DNA from: Pirellulales bacterium | Lineage (GTDB): Bacteria > Planctomycetota > Planctomycetia > Pirellulales > Lacipirellulaceae | Reading direction: 5' to 3' | Length of the DNA: 64,000 nt | NCBI GenBank assembly: GCA_022448265.1 | Contig: JAKVCC010000006.1 | Location: 62,001 to 126,000, forward strand | In this document: piece by piece, positions 23,389 to 32,438 of the stretch | How positions within the stretch are numbered: the stretch's first letter is position 1 | Layout: each line of letters starts with the position of its first letter | Position numbers and translations under genes: made by a program | Notes under the pieces: model-generated | What the model was told of the DNA's origin: nothing | Seen by the model: only the letters and a program-made list of their open reading frames with translations | Database searches by the model: none

Positions 23389-24600
23389 ATGCGTATCGTT
23401 ATCCATGATTATGCCGGCCATCCGGGCGAAATATACATGAGCCGCGAACTTGCCCGACGGGGCAACGAAGTGTTGCATCTTTATGCGGGCTCGATCGAGA
23501 CGCCGCGCGGCGAACTACAGATCACACCAGACGATCCGCCCACATTTAAGGTCGAGGGGATATTTCTCGACAAGCCGTTCCGCAAACACACCTATGTGCG
23601 GCGCCAGTTACAGGAAATCGAGTATGGGCGTTTGCTTGTCGATGCGATTGGTAAGTTCAAGCCCGATGTTGTGTTGTCGGCGAATACGCCCCTGTTTCCT
23701 CAGGCCCGGCTGGCCCGCGCTTGTCGAAAGTGGGGGGTGGGCTTTGTATTTTGGGTAATGGATGTGTACGGACTGGCAGTTGATGCCGCCCTGCGCGGAA
23801 AACTCCCTGTGATTGGAGGTTTGGTTGGTAGCTATTACATCTGGCTGGAGAAACAGCTGCTGCGGGCCAGCGATCAAGTGATTTTGATTTCAGAAGGTTT
23901 TGCGCCGACGATCGAGAGTTGGGGGGTACCGCGCGAGAAACTACAGATCGTGCCCTTGTGGCCGCCCCTCGATGAATTGCCGGTGCTTCCTAAGGACAAC
24001 GACTGGTCGCGCCAAAACGGATTCGATCAAACGATCAACCTAATATACGCGGGTACTTTGGGCTCGAAGCACAATCCGGAAACACTTGTGGCCTTAGCCC
24101 AGCAGCTCAAAGCTCGCGAAGATGTCCGGATCATTGTCGTTTCGGAAGGGGTTGGTTCGGAGTACCTTAAGAAGCGCAAGATGGAAACGCCTCTAGAGCA
24201 TCTAGTTCTGCTGCCGTACCAACCGTATGATCAGCTTGCGCAGGTGCTGGCGAGCGCCGACGTACTGCTGGCGCTACTTGAGCCATCGGCGGGGGCGTTC
24301 TCCGTGCCTGGGAAGGTATTGAGCCATTTATGTGCGCAGCGGCCTCAGGTTGCGGCTGTGCCGATGATCAATCGGGCAGCGAAAGTTATCCAGGACAGCG
24401 GCGGTGGTTTTGCGATCCCTGTAGGGGACGACGCCGCATTTGTCGATGCGGTCGTAACACTAATCGATGACCCCGAATTGAGACGGGAAATGGGCCTAAA
24501 ATCACGAGCCTATGCCGATACTGAGTTTGACATTGGCCGCATCGGCGAACGAGTTGAAGGTGTCCTCAAGTTGGTAATGCCGAACGTAAGCAGGAAATAG
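23389..24600 (+). CDS. Glycosyltransferase family 4 (WcaI-like)
   Basis: A 403-residue GT-B enzyme. N-terminal RIVIHDYAGHPGEIYMSREL is a typical opening with the acceptor-binding loop; the middle has INLIYAGTLGSKHNPETL, the donor-domain start, and LLPYQPYDQLAQVLASADVL. The terminal helix region includes AFSVPGKVLSHLCAQRP in place of the usual E-x7-E motif, as seen in WcaI-type colanic acid transferases. It probably adds a sugar residue (perhaps the heptose) to a lipid-linked glycan. It is flanked by two SDR genes, with only 4 nt to the next. Confidence 0.85.
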   Translation: MRIVIHDYAGHPGEIYMSRELARRGNEVLHLYAGSIETPRGELQITPDDPPTFKVEGIFLDKPFRKHTYVRRQLQEIEYGRLLVDAIGKFKPDVVLSANTPLFPQARLARACRKWGVGFVFWVMDVYGLAVDAALRGKLPVIGGLVGSYYIWLEKQLLRASDQVILISEGFAPTIESWGVPREKLQIVPLWPPLDELPVLPKDNDWSRQNGFDQTINLIYAGTLGSKHNPETLVALAQQLKAREDVRIIVVSEGVGSEYLKKRKMETPLEHLVLLPYQPYDQLAQVLASADVLLALLEPSAGAFSVPGKVLSHLCAQRPQVAAVPMINRAAKVIQDSGGGFAIPVGDDAAFVDAVVTLIDDPELRREMGLKSRAYADTEFDIGRIGERVEGVLKLVMPNVSRK

Positions 24601-24604
24601 AAAA

Positions 24605-25624
24605 ATGAATTTTTGGCAAGGAAAATCGGTATTGGTCACGGGCGGTTGTGGTTTTATTGGGTCGTTCCTCGTCCGTGAATTGGTGCAATTAGGCTCCCGC
24701 GTGCGCGTGGCCGACAATCTAGAGAGAGGGCATCGAGAGAGCCTTGGTTCGGCCATCGACAAGATCGATATGCATGAGGTCGATTTGCGAGATTTGGACA
24801 CTTGCCGGCGGGCATGTGTTGATATGGATGTTGTGTTCCATCTGGCTTCGAAGGTTGGCGGTATCGGCTACTATCTGGAGAAACCTTGGGATGTCTTGCA
24901 CAGCAACATGACGATGGATGGCCATATTCTTACCGCGCTGGTGGAGGCCGGGGTGCCGCACTACTTCTACGCGAGTAGCGCGCACATCTATCCCATCGAG
25001 TTGCAGATGGATATCGATGCGACGCACATCCGCGAAGAGCAGGCCTACCCAGCAAATCCAAGTCTTTCGTACGGTTGGGCGAAGCTAACCGGCGAGAAAG
25101 CTATTGAAGCTGTCTTGCAAGAAGGACACAAGGTGCGCGCATCGATTGCGCGCATTGTGGGAGCCTACGGTCCGGGCCAGGATCTCGATTTAGCTACTGG
25201 GTCGGCCATTCCCGTGTTTTGCCGCCGCGCGGTCGAATACCCTCAGCTTGCCCCTTTTCGGCTGTTGGGCACAGGGAAGGAAACGCGAACTTATTGCTAC
25301 ATCGATGACGTGGTCCGTGGGATTATGCGCTCGACCGAAAAACTGCAGCACCGAGAGGCGGTGGGACCGTACAACTTAGGCAGTCCCGATCTGGTATCCA
25401 TTGGTGAGTTAGCCGAGACCATAATCGACATATCGGGCAAGAGCATCCAGATCGAATACGAAACGTCACATCCGACCAAGATCTGGGGGCAAGCCCCCGA
25501 TTGTTCCTACGTGGAGGAGCTTTTGGATGGATGGAGGCCGACCGTAACTCTCCGCGAGGGGCTGCAGCGATGTTACGACGATGTTCAGCAGCGGCTTGCC
25601 GCCATTTCAGCCGACGGCGCGTAG
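24605..25624 (+). CDS. NAD-dependent epimerase (GDP-mannose 3,5-epimerase-like SDR)
   Basis: A 339-residue extended SDR, 4 nt after the GT4 gene. The glycine loop is VTGGCGFIGSFLV; FHLASKVGGIGYYLEKPWD and YASSAHIYPIE resemble the GDP-mannose 3,5-epimerase subgroup, and YGWAKLTGE gives Tyr-x3-Lys. The position that is a catalytic Cys in plant GDP-mannose 3,5-epimerase (SSACIYP) is His here (SSAHIYP), so the exact reaction may differ. It is the last plus-strand gene of the glycan locus and probably modifies the GDP-heptose. Confidence 0.8.
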   Translation: MNFWQGKSVLVTGGCGFIGSFLVRELVQLGSRVRVADNLERGHRESLGSAIDKIDMHEVDLRDLDTCRRACVDMDVVFHLASKVGGIGYYLEKPWDVLHSNMTMDGHILTALVEAGVPHYFYASSAHIYPIELQMDIDATHIREEQAYPANPSLSYGWAKLTGEKAIEAVLQEGHKVRASIARIVGAYGPGQDLDLATGSAIPVFCRRAVEYPQLAPFRLLGTGKETRTYCYIDDVVRGIMRSTEKLQHREAVGPYNLGSPDLVSIGELAETIIDISGKSIQIEYETSHPTKIWGQAPDCSYVEELLDGWRPTVTLREGLQRCYDDVQQRLAAISADGA

Positions 25625-25650
25625 TTCTTTTGTTTTGGATACGGAGTGTA

Positions 25651-26199
25651 CTACTGCTGCTTGCGGGCTGAAGTGACCCGATCCGGTAGCTGGTGGGCCG
25701 CCTTGGTCTTTGGGTCCGGGATGAAGGTCCCCTGAGGGTTGATCAGCTTGACAGGCTGAAAACCGGCCTTTTGCGCTGCGGTCCAGAGGGCGTTGATGTC
25801 CAATTTCTTTTTCTTTTGGCAGGTAACGATCGTTAGATTGTCTTTGACATTCGAACGAACGCGGACAACCCCTTTGACCGCATAGAGTTTACTCGCAAGC
25901 TTCTTCGCACATGTCTTGCAGTGCAGATTGCCGACGAAGATTGCGGTCTCATTGGCCGCAAGTTTTGTGTTTTTGACGTCGGGACCCTGGCGGAGCTCAG
26001 CTGCTTTCAGTTCGACCGGAGCCAATAGAAACAACGTAAGGCAGGAGAGTAACGAAAAACCCGTTGCCAAGGTTCTGTGGGGGGTACACGCGATTCGTCC
26101 CGTTAATCTGTTGGAAGGCCTGTTGGAATAAAGGGGGCGGCTGCCGGGGAAACGGCAGCAGCGAAACGAGCCATATAGAAACGGCTTGGCTAGAAACAT
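25651..26199 (-). CDS. Exported heavy-metal-associated (HMA) domain protein
   Basis: A 182-residue protein. A hydrophobic segment (FSLLSCLTLFLLAPVELKAA, about 48-67) acts as signal peptide, preceded by an unusually long basic stretch; a TTG start near residue 44 would give a normal signal. An HMA-like fold (about 85-155) has GNLHCKTCAKKLASKL with the metal-binding Cys-x-x-Cys (94 and 97), and VKGVVRVRSNVKDNLTIV. The C-terminal tail is charged. Copper or a similar soft metal is the likely ligand outside the cytoplasmic membrane. The next minus-strand gene encodes a His-rich lipoprotein, which supports a metal-handling role. Confidence 0.7.
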   Translation of the reverse strand: MFLAKPFLYGSFRCCRFPGSRPLYSNRPSNRLTGRIACTPHRTLATGFSLLSCLTLFLLAPVELKAAELRQGPDVKNTKLAANETAIFVGNLHCKTCAKKLASKLYAVKGVVRVRSNVKDNLTIVTCQKKKKLDINALWTAAQKAGFQPVKLINPQGTFIPDPKTKAAHQLPDRVTSARKQQ

Positions 26200-26240
26200 C
26201 GGACAGTCCTTTGTCTAGGTGTTGTTGGTCGCAATTGGCC

Positions 26241-26951
26241 TTACCGGCGGACATAGATTCCCGTTGCGTCCACGACTAGCTCGCCCCCTACGGCGATCCG
26301 AGCCGCGCCCTGCACGACGACCGTATCCTTTTCATTCACATCGAACAATTTGTGGGCGTCGATTGGCAAAACTGTGCCCTTTTCGTCAATAAATCGCACG
26401 ATTGCTAGCATTTCAGCATTGTCTTTGGCGTGGGCTGCGCAGAAAGCGCATTCTTCACCCGGTGCATGTGAGTGGCCGGTGGTCTCCGCTGAGGCGACGG
26501 CACCCGGGTCGGCCAAGAAGAACTTTGCCTCGTTTTTCGCGAACGGAAACGCTGCCTGTGTCCCTTCCCAGGGATTGGCCAGACCACCGATTTGCCCGAC
26601 GAGGACCACCTCGATCGTCTCGGTTGGCAGGGCAACCTTCCGGTCGCCGTGGTCATGGTCGCTAGCAACGGCTTGATCTTGATCGACATCGTGGTCGTCC
26701 GGTTTCTCGTGGGCATGCTCGTGATCGTCGGCGTCGTGGTGGTCGTTGTCATGGGCCGTCTCTGTCCGAAGGAGCGTCTCTCGCACTTCCACAACAACTT
26801 GCGCTCCGTCGGGTTCCTCGTCGAGTAACAGCCGATTCTGATACTCGGCAAGCAGCGCGGGGCTAACTTCAGACGAATTGGGGCAGCCCGCAAGCGCAGT
26901 CAGGAAAAAAGGGGGCAATAGGAAACAAACGAGGCGAATATAGCGAGACAT
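26241..26951 (-). CDS. His-rich metal-binding lipoprotein
   Basis: A 236-residue predicted lipoprotein: basic N terminus, hydrophobic core, and lipobox LTALAGC (Cys about 22). Residues about 65-105 form a His/Asp-rich stretch (HDNDHHDADDHEHAHEKPDD) that resembles metal-chelating linkers of zinc and nickel transport proteins. The remainder has a small beta-rich domain with HSHAPGEECAFCAAHAKDN, a His/Cys cluster that could bind a metal. It lies 40 bp upstream of the HMA protein on the same strand. The family is not recognised. Confidence 0.7.
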   Translation of the reverse strand: MSRYIRLVCFLLPPFFLTALAGCPNSSEVSPALLAEYQNRLLLDEEPDGAQVVVEVRETLLRTETAHDNDHHDADDHEHAHEKPDDHDVDQDQAVASDHDHGDRKVALPTETIEVVLVGQIGGLANPWEGTQAAFPFAKNEAKFFLADPGAVASAETTGHSHAPGEECAFCAAHAKDNAEMLAIVRFIDEKGTVLPIDAHKLFDVNEKDTVVVQGAARIAVGGELVVDATGIYVRR

Positions 26952-27521
26952 ATGTTACCCTCCGCAGATGTATTTCTTGGCCTATTGGGCGGCGCGACCG
27001 GATCCCGCCCTGCAGTTAGTATTGGAGGCCGCCTAGCACCAGAAGAACGGATCGAGTGGCAGTTCGTCAACCGCAGCCAGGTCTCATGGGCCCAGCTTTG
27101 TTTTAACGCGTCGGTAAGATGGGGCGAAGTTCCTTTTGAAAGCACTTCCTGATCTGGCCAGGATGATGTTCTCAGTTGTACTGAAAAGCGTCTGAGTTTT
27201 TCCGTTTCGATGAGGACTCCTATTTCGGTTGGAGGGCGTAAGCCATGATTAGGAAATTGCTGTTGAGTGTGTTGGCCGTTAGCATCGTTGCTGGACTGTT
27301 GTTGGGTAGCAATATGACGAGTGATGTGACAATCTGCTGCGAGCGGGTAACCCAATCAGTTGAGGGTAGTGTGTCAATGAAATTCCAGATTGATTGTGGT
27401 TTTCGAGTTGTATAAAACGTAGCCAGTAGCCCATATCTGAACTCTTCACGACTACGGGGCTAGAAGCCTGCTTCAAAGAGGCCTTGCCCAGCGAGCCGGG
27501 GTTAGCGCTGCGGCCATGGGT
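26952..27521. other. Intergenic region with one small candidate gene
   Basis: About 570 bp between divergent minus-strand units. A 56-codon frame with good translation signals is listed separately; otherwise nothing is recognised. Confidence 0.5.
27245..27415 (+). CDS. Small exported or membrane protein (56 aa)
   Basis: An ATG preceded by TTGGAGGG with a 9-nt spacing opens a 56-residue frame. The N terminus MIRKLLLSVLAVSIVAGLLL is a clear hydrophobic signal or anchor. The mature part (about 30 residues) has a Cys-Cys pair and one further Cys (ICCERV, QIDCGF). There is no recognisable family. The ribosome site and signal-like start support a real gene; length and lack of homology keep confidence low. 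Confidence 0.4.
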   Translation: MIRKLLLSVLAVSIVAGLLLGSNMTSDVTICCERVTQSVEGSVSMKFQIDCGFRVV

Positions 27522-28991
27522 CTAGAGCCGCAAGAGCGAAAATGGAGACTGCCAGAAAAGTTTTGGGGGAAACAAGGCAGCTAAAGTTTGCAGTACGCTG
27601 TCGTGACTCGCGATGAGTCGGCCTTCTGCAACAGCTTCAGGAAACGTAAGATTGCTGGTTAACAAGTCTTGAAAGGTGTGCCAGTCGCAGCACAACTGGG
27701 CTTGGCTCGTTCTGGCCTTTTCTTCCAACCGCGAACTTCGGCGGGTGAGCGTGAGTTGCTGCCCAATGTTGCCTATCGTAAAGTCGATCTCTAAGGGACG
27801 GGGGATGTCGGCCTCACGAGCCCGCTCGTGGAGTACGGTGTAAAACCGTTTGATCCAGCGGTTCGGCGCCAGAAGCTTCATCATCCAGGTGCCAGTCGTG
27901 GTTGCTCCATCGCCGATCCAGCTTCCGCCGGCGGCCACAAGTAGCTCATGCATGGGATCGGAAGCTGGTGTGTGAAGCGACACAAAATGATGGTCGTGAT
28001 CGATCGCGTCACGGCAGGCTCGTTCGACTAAAAGGGTTCGGGCTCTGGAGTAGCCTGGGAGAGTGAGCATTTCGACAATGCAAGAATCACGAATTACGGC
28101 ATATCCGACGACGTTGGTCGATTTACATTGGGGTGGTCCATCTTCAGGAGTCTCTGCACCGACATGGGCCAGTTTCATATCCGATAGTCGCGACGATTTG
28201 CGCGTTTTATTGGCCAGGGCAATCAGGATCTGATCGTGTGCTCTGCGGCCCGCCAGCCACTGCCAATTTTCCAGTGAACGGTGGAGAGCTCCCCACATAT
28301 TGGTTGAGAGCTGTCCGTAGATGCGTTGCAAGGCATCCAGCTCAAAGTGCCGCCACGCCCGCACTTCCAGGGTCGTTTTGCTGCGCCGGATATTGTGCGA
28401 TGGCGTGTCAAAGTGCGTGAGTATGGCGCGGGTGTTGGCGCGCGTGTGTCCAAGGCCTCGGCAGCGACTCCAACCGTGTAGGCTAAGCCATTCGGGGCGC
28501 TCGGTACGCACCAGGGCGAGTATCGATCCTTCGTCGAGCGCAATTCCCTCTGCGGTTTCCAGCAGCGCTCCATCCAAAGCAGCGGACCGATATTCGGGTA
28601 AAGTCAGAAAATCCTGCAGTCGGGCTATGGGGCACCTCTGCCCCTGAAACCAGCCGAAGAGCTTCGAAACCTGTACGTGGCCAATGAGACTTTTGCCGTG
28701 CTTGAGCAGCAGCCGGTCGGACGGTTCGTAGGAGGGTTCGTCCAGGCGGCTTTGGAAATCTTCTGCCAATTGGGTCTGATAGGCCTCTGCGAATAGCTGG
28801 AGAACTAGCGGATGATCACCCGCATTGCCCACAACAATCTTGTTGTCTGTGTCCAGGCGCCGCAGGCAGTCTCCTTCGAATACCCTATCCGTGACCAGCG
28901 CAGGGGTGGATGGACCCATCTTGCGACTGAGGCGGTTGGGGTCGTCAGAAGGATCTATGTCAGAGGAGAGAACCTTAGCTGGAGTTCGCAT
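27522..28991 (-). CDS. Eis-like protein: GNAT domains plus SCP2-type C terminus
   Basis: A 489-residue protein. The first domain (about 40-170) has GNAT features: LLLKHGKSLIGHVQVSKLF and IARLQDFLTLPEYRSAALDG, followed by EGIALDEGSILALVRTERPEW. A second GNAT-like part (about 200-370) contains VVGYAVIRDSCIVEMLTL. The C-terminal 100 residues (EIDFTIGNIGQQLTLTRR, then DWHTFQDLLTSNLTFPEAV) look like an SCP2 sterol-carrier fold. This three-part plan is that of the Eis acetyltransferase family. The substrate is unknown; an acetyl-CoA-dependent role is inferred. Confidence 0.65.
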   Translation of the reverse strand: MRTPAKVLSSDIDPSDDPNRLSRKMGPSTPALVTDRVFEGDCLRRLDTDNKIVVGNAGDHPLVLQLFAEAYQTQLAEDFQSRLDEPSYEPSDRLLLKHGKSLIGHVQVSKLFGWFQGQRCPIARLQDFLTLPEYRSAALDGALLETAEGIALDEGSILALVRTERPEWLSLHGWSRCRGLGHTRANTRAILTHFDTPSHNIRRSKTTLEVRAWRHFELDALQRIYGQLSTNMWGALHRSLENWQWLAGRRAHDQILIALANKTRKSSRLSDMKLAHVGAETPEDGPPQCKSTNVVGYAVIRDSCIVEMLTLPGYSRARTLLVERACRDAIDHDHHFVSLHTPASDPMHELLVAAGGSWIGDGATTTGTWMMKLLAPNRWIKRFYTVLHERAREADIPRPLEIDFTIGNIGQQLTLTRRSSRLEEKARTSQAQLCCDWHTFQDLLTSNLTFPEAVAEGRLIASHDSVLQTLAALFPPKLFWQSPFSLLRL

Positions 28992-29051
28992 GGTTGCGAT
29001 CCTTTCCTGCTTTTTTGGCGCCTTAATTTATAGGTTCTAAGGCATCAGGAG

Positions 29052-30656
29052 TCAGAAATCCAGCAAAAAATGGCGAAGCCGCTGTTCGGGGTATAGGCAA
29101 AAAGGATATTCCCGCGAATCCAGCAATTGGTTCACGCGTATCTGTTCGATTGCATCGACAAGTCGTTTCTCTGTCGCGCGGCGTAGAGGGGCCACCGATT
29201 TTTGCAGCGCTGCATTCGCTCCCACAATCAAACGATGTCGCTCTGCCGCATTTGCAGATGTCTTGGCACACTGTACATAGGCTAGTTTTTTGGCGCGCCA
29301 GTCCTCTCCTTGCCGCTTTGCGTCGCTATCGAGGGCAGCGCTGGCAAGGTGCTTTTCAGGATGGTATTTCAATGCACGGAGTTGCGCGCGCAGCTGTTGC
29401 ACGTGCGCCTGCGGAAGTGTGGGATGTTTGATGGGAAGTCGCAAGGTTCCCGACAACGTGACATAAGACGGCAGGCGAACGTCAAAAAATCGTTCGCTAA
29501 TCGTATCGGTGACCTGATCATATTTGGAGCCGCCGATTCCGTGGATAAATAGATCAGCCAGTAGGAGCCTGGCGTAGAGCGTGGTGGTCAGTGCGCGGGT
29601 ACGGATCTTTGTTCCCTCTGCCTCCCATGCCGCCAACTGCTGGATTGCTGCTTCGGAATTGCCACCGGTCGTCCTGGGGAAACCTTCGCGCCAATCTGCC
29701 AAGTCGCTCAGTTGTAGCTGCTGCTGTCGCTGTCGAACGAAGAGCGCTTTCCGCACAGGCTGGCTCTTCGTCCAGATCCAGAAAGGGGTTTCCGTCCAGC
29801 CATCGGTTTTTACCAGATCGGGCATGGGCTGCACCTTACTGCGCAAACGGTGTACGTCGCGATATTCAGCGAGTGCATCGTTGTAGACGGCCCGAAATCG
29901 CTGAGCGTCTTCCCATAACGAAATGGCAAAAAATCGGAAAGACTTGGTTTGGCACATTAGGCTTTGGGGTAGTTCCCAATTTTGGGCTCCCCACTGCCGT
30001 TCCATACGATGACGGGCTTGCGCCATCGAACGGCCCAGATTGTTTGTCCCGCGGAGCGGTACCGCATTTTCTCTCCAGAAATCTGGCGCTAAGGGGCCAT
30101 TAACAAGTGATGAGATAGTCTCGGAGACGCGCTGGCCAAATGACGGCCAGAGCGTAGCATCACGGATTGCCCGTTCTTCGTAAGGCAACTCGTCCTGTTG
30201 CTCGTCGAACGGTACCGACGTCAAACGGGGCTCTTGATACGTTCCGGTTGGTACTTGAACAGATGCATTGCGGCAAAGATCGCTGTCGATTATCAGGTTC
30301 ACCGCGATACCTCCGGCCTGGCGCGCCAGCGCGTCTGCGGCAAAGTTCTTTAGCCAAACTCCTGGGTGAACAAGTTCGGGTTGATGCCCGGTAAAAACAA
30401 GCGGCCCCTGTTGATCTTTGTTTGCTGGCATGGGCGCATACGACTGCGTATAGCGGCGCGCGGCCGCCAACGCTTCGCGCCGTGCTTCCGCCGCGAGTGC
30501 AGTGAGCGGCCATTCGCACTTATTGCTAACCCGGGACACATGTTGCTGCCGATTTTCCTGCAGGAGTGCAGGGAGGCTCTCGCGCGGCGGCACACATAAG
30601 AATTCCCCATCTCCTGGGGGCGCGCGGAAGCTTTGGTAGTGGCTACCGGCAGTCAT
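29052..30656 (-). CDS. BshC-like conserved protein
   Basis: A 534-residue cytoplasmic protein. Its ATG overlaps the TGA of the upstream GT2 gene (ATGA), so the two are translationally coupled. VFTGHQPELVHPGVWLKNFA resembles the nucleotide-binding start of BshC, the putative cysteine-adding enzyme of bacillithiol synthesis (VTGQQ.GLF.GPLYT). The C-terminal half has ADLFIHGIGGSKYDQVTD, a motif I associate with a planctomycete-conserved group. The distance to true BshC is large, and no BshA or BshB homolog is in the window. Function uncertain. Confidence 0.55.
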   Translation of the reverse strand: MTAGSHYQSFRAPPGDGEFLCVPPRESLPALLQENRQQHVSRVSNKCEWPLTALAAEARREALAAARRYTQSYAPMPANKDQQGPLVFTGHQPELVHPGVWLKNFAADALARQAGGIAVNLIIDSDLCRNASVQVPTGTYQEPRLTSVPFDEQQDELPYEERAIRDATLWPSFGQRVSETISSLVNGPLAPDFWRENAVPLRGTNNLGRSMAQARHRMERQWGAQNWELPQSLMCQTKSFRFFAISLWEDAQRFRAVYNDALAEYRDVHRLRSKVQPMPDLVKTDGWTETPFWIWTKSQPVRKALFVRQRQQQLQLSDLADWREGFPRTTGGNSEAAIQQLAAWEAEGTKIRTRALTTTLYARLLLADLFIHGIGGSKYDQVTDTISERFFDVRLPSYVTLSGTLRLPIKHPTLPQAHVQQLRAQLRALKYHPEKHLASAALDSDAKRQGEDWRAKKLAYVQCAKTSANAAERHRLIVGANAALQKSVAPLRRATEKRLVDAIEQIRVNQLLDSREYPFCLYPEQRLRHFLLDF

Positions 30657-31534
30657 GAGCAAGGTTGGGTATCCGCATTTGGAATCGTGCCAGAGGTGGA
30701 AGACGCCTGCGAACCTGCCGTCGCATTTGCTCTTGAGTTGGCTATCAAATCAGCTGGCAACATCCCCCCCTTGTTAACCGCGCGCTGAACGACCTGCCGA
30801 TAGTACCTCAGTCGAGATTCAGCGGAGTCGAGCGCCCCGCCGAAACTTCGTTTTTCGTCCAAGTAGATTAGCGGTACGGGCCTTTCGACGATGCGGAGTT
30901 CGTGCCGGGCTGCCTGTACCCACAGCTCCAAGGGCATCGCATAGCCGGTTTCAGTCAAGGTGAGTTGTGCCAGCGCGCCGACGCGATAAGCCTTGAAGCC
31001 ACAGAACGCATCGGTGAGCTGAAAGCCAAGTTTTTCATTAAGCTCGGCGGTTATTTGGCAATTGATCTGTTGTCGATCCGCCGGCACGCCCTTCAGCGAT
31101 TGGCGCTGGTCGAGATAGCGGCTTCCCGAGACGATATCTGTTTCTTGGCAGCTTGTGGCAAATTGAACAATCCGCTGCGGTTCATGCTGGCCGTCACAAT
31201 CGATGGTGACCACGACGTCGTAGTGCCGCACGATGGCGTAGCTAAATGCCGTTTGCAGGGCGGCGCCATAACCTCGATTTTGAGGGTGCAATATCACGTC
31301 CACGTCATGGCGCTTGGCGAGTAGCTCACGCGTGCCGTCGGTCGATCCGTCATCAACCACAACTACATCCGTGGCGTATTTGGCAACTTCATCGAGTACC
31401 GCCGTCACGTGCCGTACTTCGTTAAAAACGGGCAGAGCGGTCAAAAAGCGGGGTGACCCGGCGGGAAGCGACGCAAGGCCAGGCCCAGCGAGAGGGCCTG
31501 AGGGAGGGTCTAGAGTGGTATTGTCTGGATGCAT
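30653..31534 (-). CDS. Glycosyltransferase family 2 (polyprenyl-phosphate glycosyltransferase-like)
   Basis: A 293-residue GT-A enzyme; the start at MHPDNTTLD was preferred over an upstream frame without conserved sequence. Motifs include FLTALPVFNEVRHV, DVVVVDDGSTDGT (DDGS), PQNRGYGAALQTAF, and TIDCDGQHEPQRI (the DxD-type metal site). The mid-part DAFCGFKAYRV is typical of dolichyl/undecaprenyl-phosphate-mannose synthase-like enzymes. No C-terminal membrane helices are visible, so it is probably a soluble, membrane-associated form. It is coupled to the BshC-like gene by an ATGA overlap. Confidence 0.85.
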   Translation of the reverse strand: MHPDNTTLDPPSGPLAGPGLASLPAGSPRFLTALPVFNEVRHVTAVLDEVAKYATDVVVVDDGSTDGTRELLAKRHDVDVILHPQNRGYGAALQTAFSYAIVRHYDVVVTIDCDGQHEPQRIVQFATSCQETDIVSGSRYLDQRQSLKGVPADRQQINCQITAELNEKLGFQLTDAFCGFKAYRVGALAQLTLTETGYAMPLELWVQAARHELRIVERPVPLIYLDEKRSFGGALDSAESRLRYYRQVVQRAVNKGGMLPADLIANSRANATAGSQASSTSGTIPNADTQPCS

Positions 31535-31643
31535 GTTCGATGGATTGCACAGAGGCGAAATCGGAGAAGTTTTGATCGGGAACCCCACAGATTCATATTC
31601 TAGACCGCGCCGCACGAAGGTCAACTTGGGCCGGCTGGCAGGA

Positions 31644-32438
31644 TTAAACAGCGCGCAGCGGGTCCGACTCCGTCGTGCTCGTCCAGGTTTCCAGGCCAGA
31701 GACTTGCTCGCTTAAGTATTCGGCCAGCGAAAGCAATGCGAAGCGTTCGCTGGCAAAGTGCCCGGTGAGAATTAGGCCCAGCGAGCGCGCCTCAGCTTCC
31801 AGGCAGGTGTGCAGATTCGTCTCACCGGTGACCAGACAGTCGCATTCCTCCGCAATAGCTGCGGGGAGGAATGATCCGCCACTGCCGCATGCGATCGCAA
31901 CGCGGGAAATCTGCAACTGGTCGTCTCCAACAATGTGCAGACTATCGATACCAAGGAAGTTCTTGACGCGCCGCGCCATTTCTTGCAACGAGTATTCTTC
32001 GGCGAGGATCCCCATTCGGCCAGCACCAACGTCCGGTTCGGTACTGCCAGGGGCGCGAACCAACGCTACAATTTCCCGCAATCCCAAGCCAATAGCCAGA
32101 TGTTGGTTGATCCCAGTGGGCGCCGAGTCAAATGCCGTGTGTGGGCTATACACGCCGATTTGGGCGGCAATCAAGTTGAGCAGTAGTTTGCCGGCCGTGG
32201 TCTCGGTGGTAATGGACTTGAGGGCTCTAAAGGGCAGTGGATGATGGGTGACAATAAGATCGGCTTTGCGCTGCAGGGCTTCATGTACCGTGGTGGGAGT
32301 GACGGTTAAACAGGTCATCACCCGGCGAGCGGGCCAACTGATGTCGCCGACTAGCAGCCCTACGTTGTCCCAGTCTTCCGCGAGTGCGGTGGGCGCAAAT
32401 TGTTCGAGCCTTTCAACGATATCACCAATGGTGGGCAT
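31644..32438 (-). CDS. Nif3-like dinuclear metal center protein (DUF34)
   Basis: A 264-residue protein; the start at MPTIGDIVERLEQFAP was chosen because it matches family N termini, while the upstream extension is not conserved. Motifs are AEDWDNVGLLVGD, DLIVTHHPLPF (metal His pair), GVYSPHTAFD and CGSGGSFL, with CDCLVTGE and LGLILTGHFASERF. It is a member of the widespread Nif3/YbgI/DUF34 family, an ancient dinuclear-metal hydrolase-like fold with debated substrates. Length fits the short YbgI-type. Confidence 0.9.
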   Translation of the reverse strand: MPTIGDIVERLEQFAPTALAEDWDNVGLLVGDISWPARRVMTCLTVTPTTVHEALQRKADLIVTHHPLPFRALKSITTETTAGKLLLNLIAAQIGVYSPHTAFDSAPTGINQHLAIGLGLREIVALVRAPGSTEPDVGAGRMGILAEEYSLQEMARRVKNFLGIDSLHIVGDDQLQISRVAIACGSGGSFLPAAIAEECDCLVTGETNLHTCLEAEARSLGLILTGHFASERFALLSLAEYLSEQVSGLETWTSTTESDPLRAV

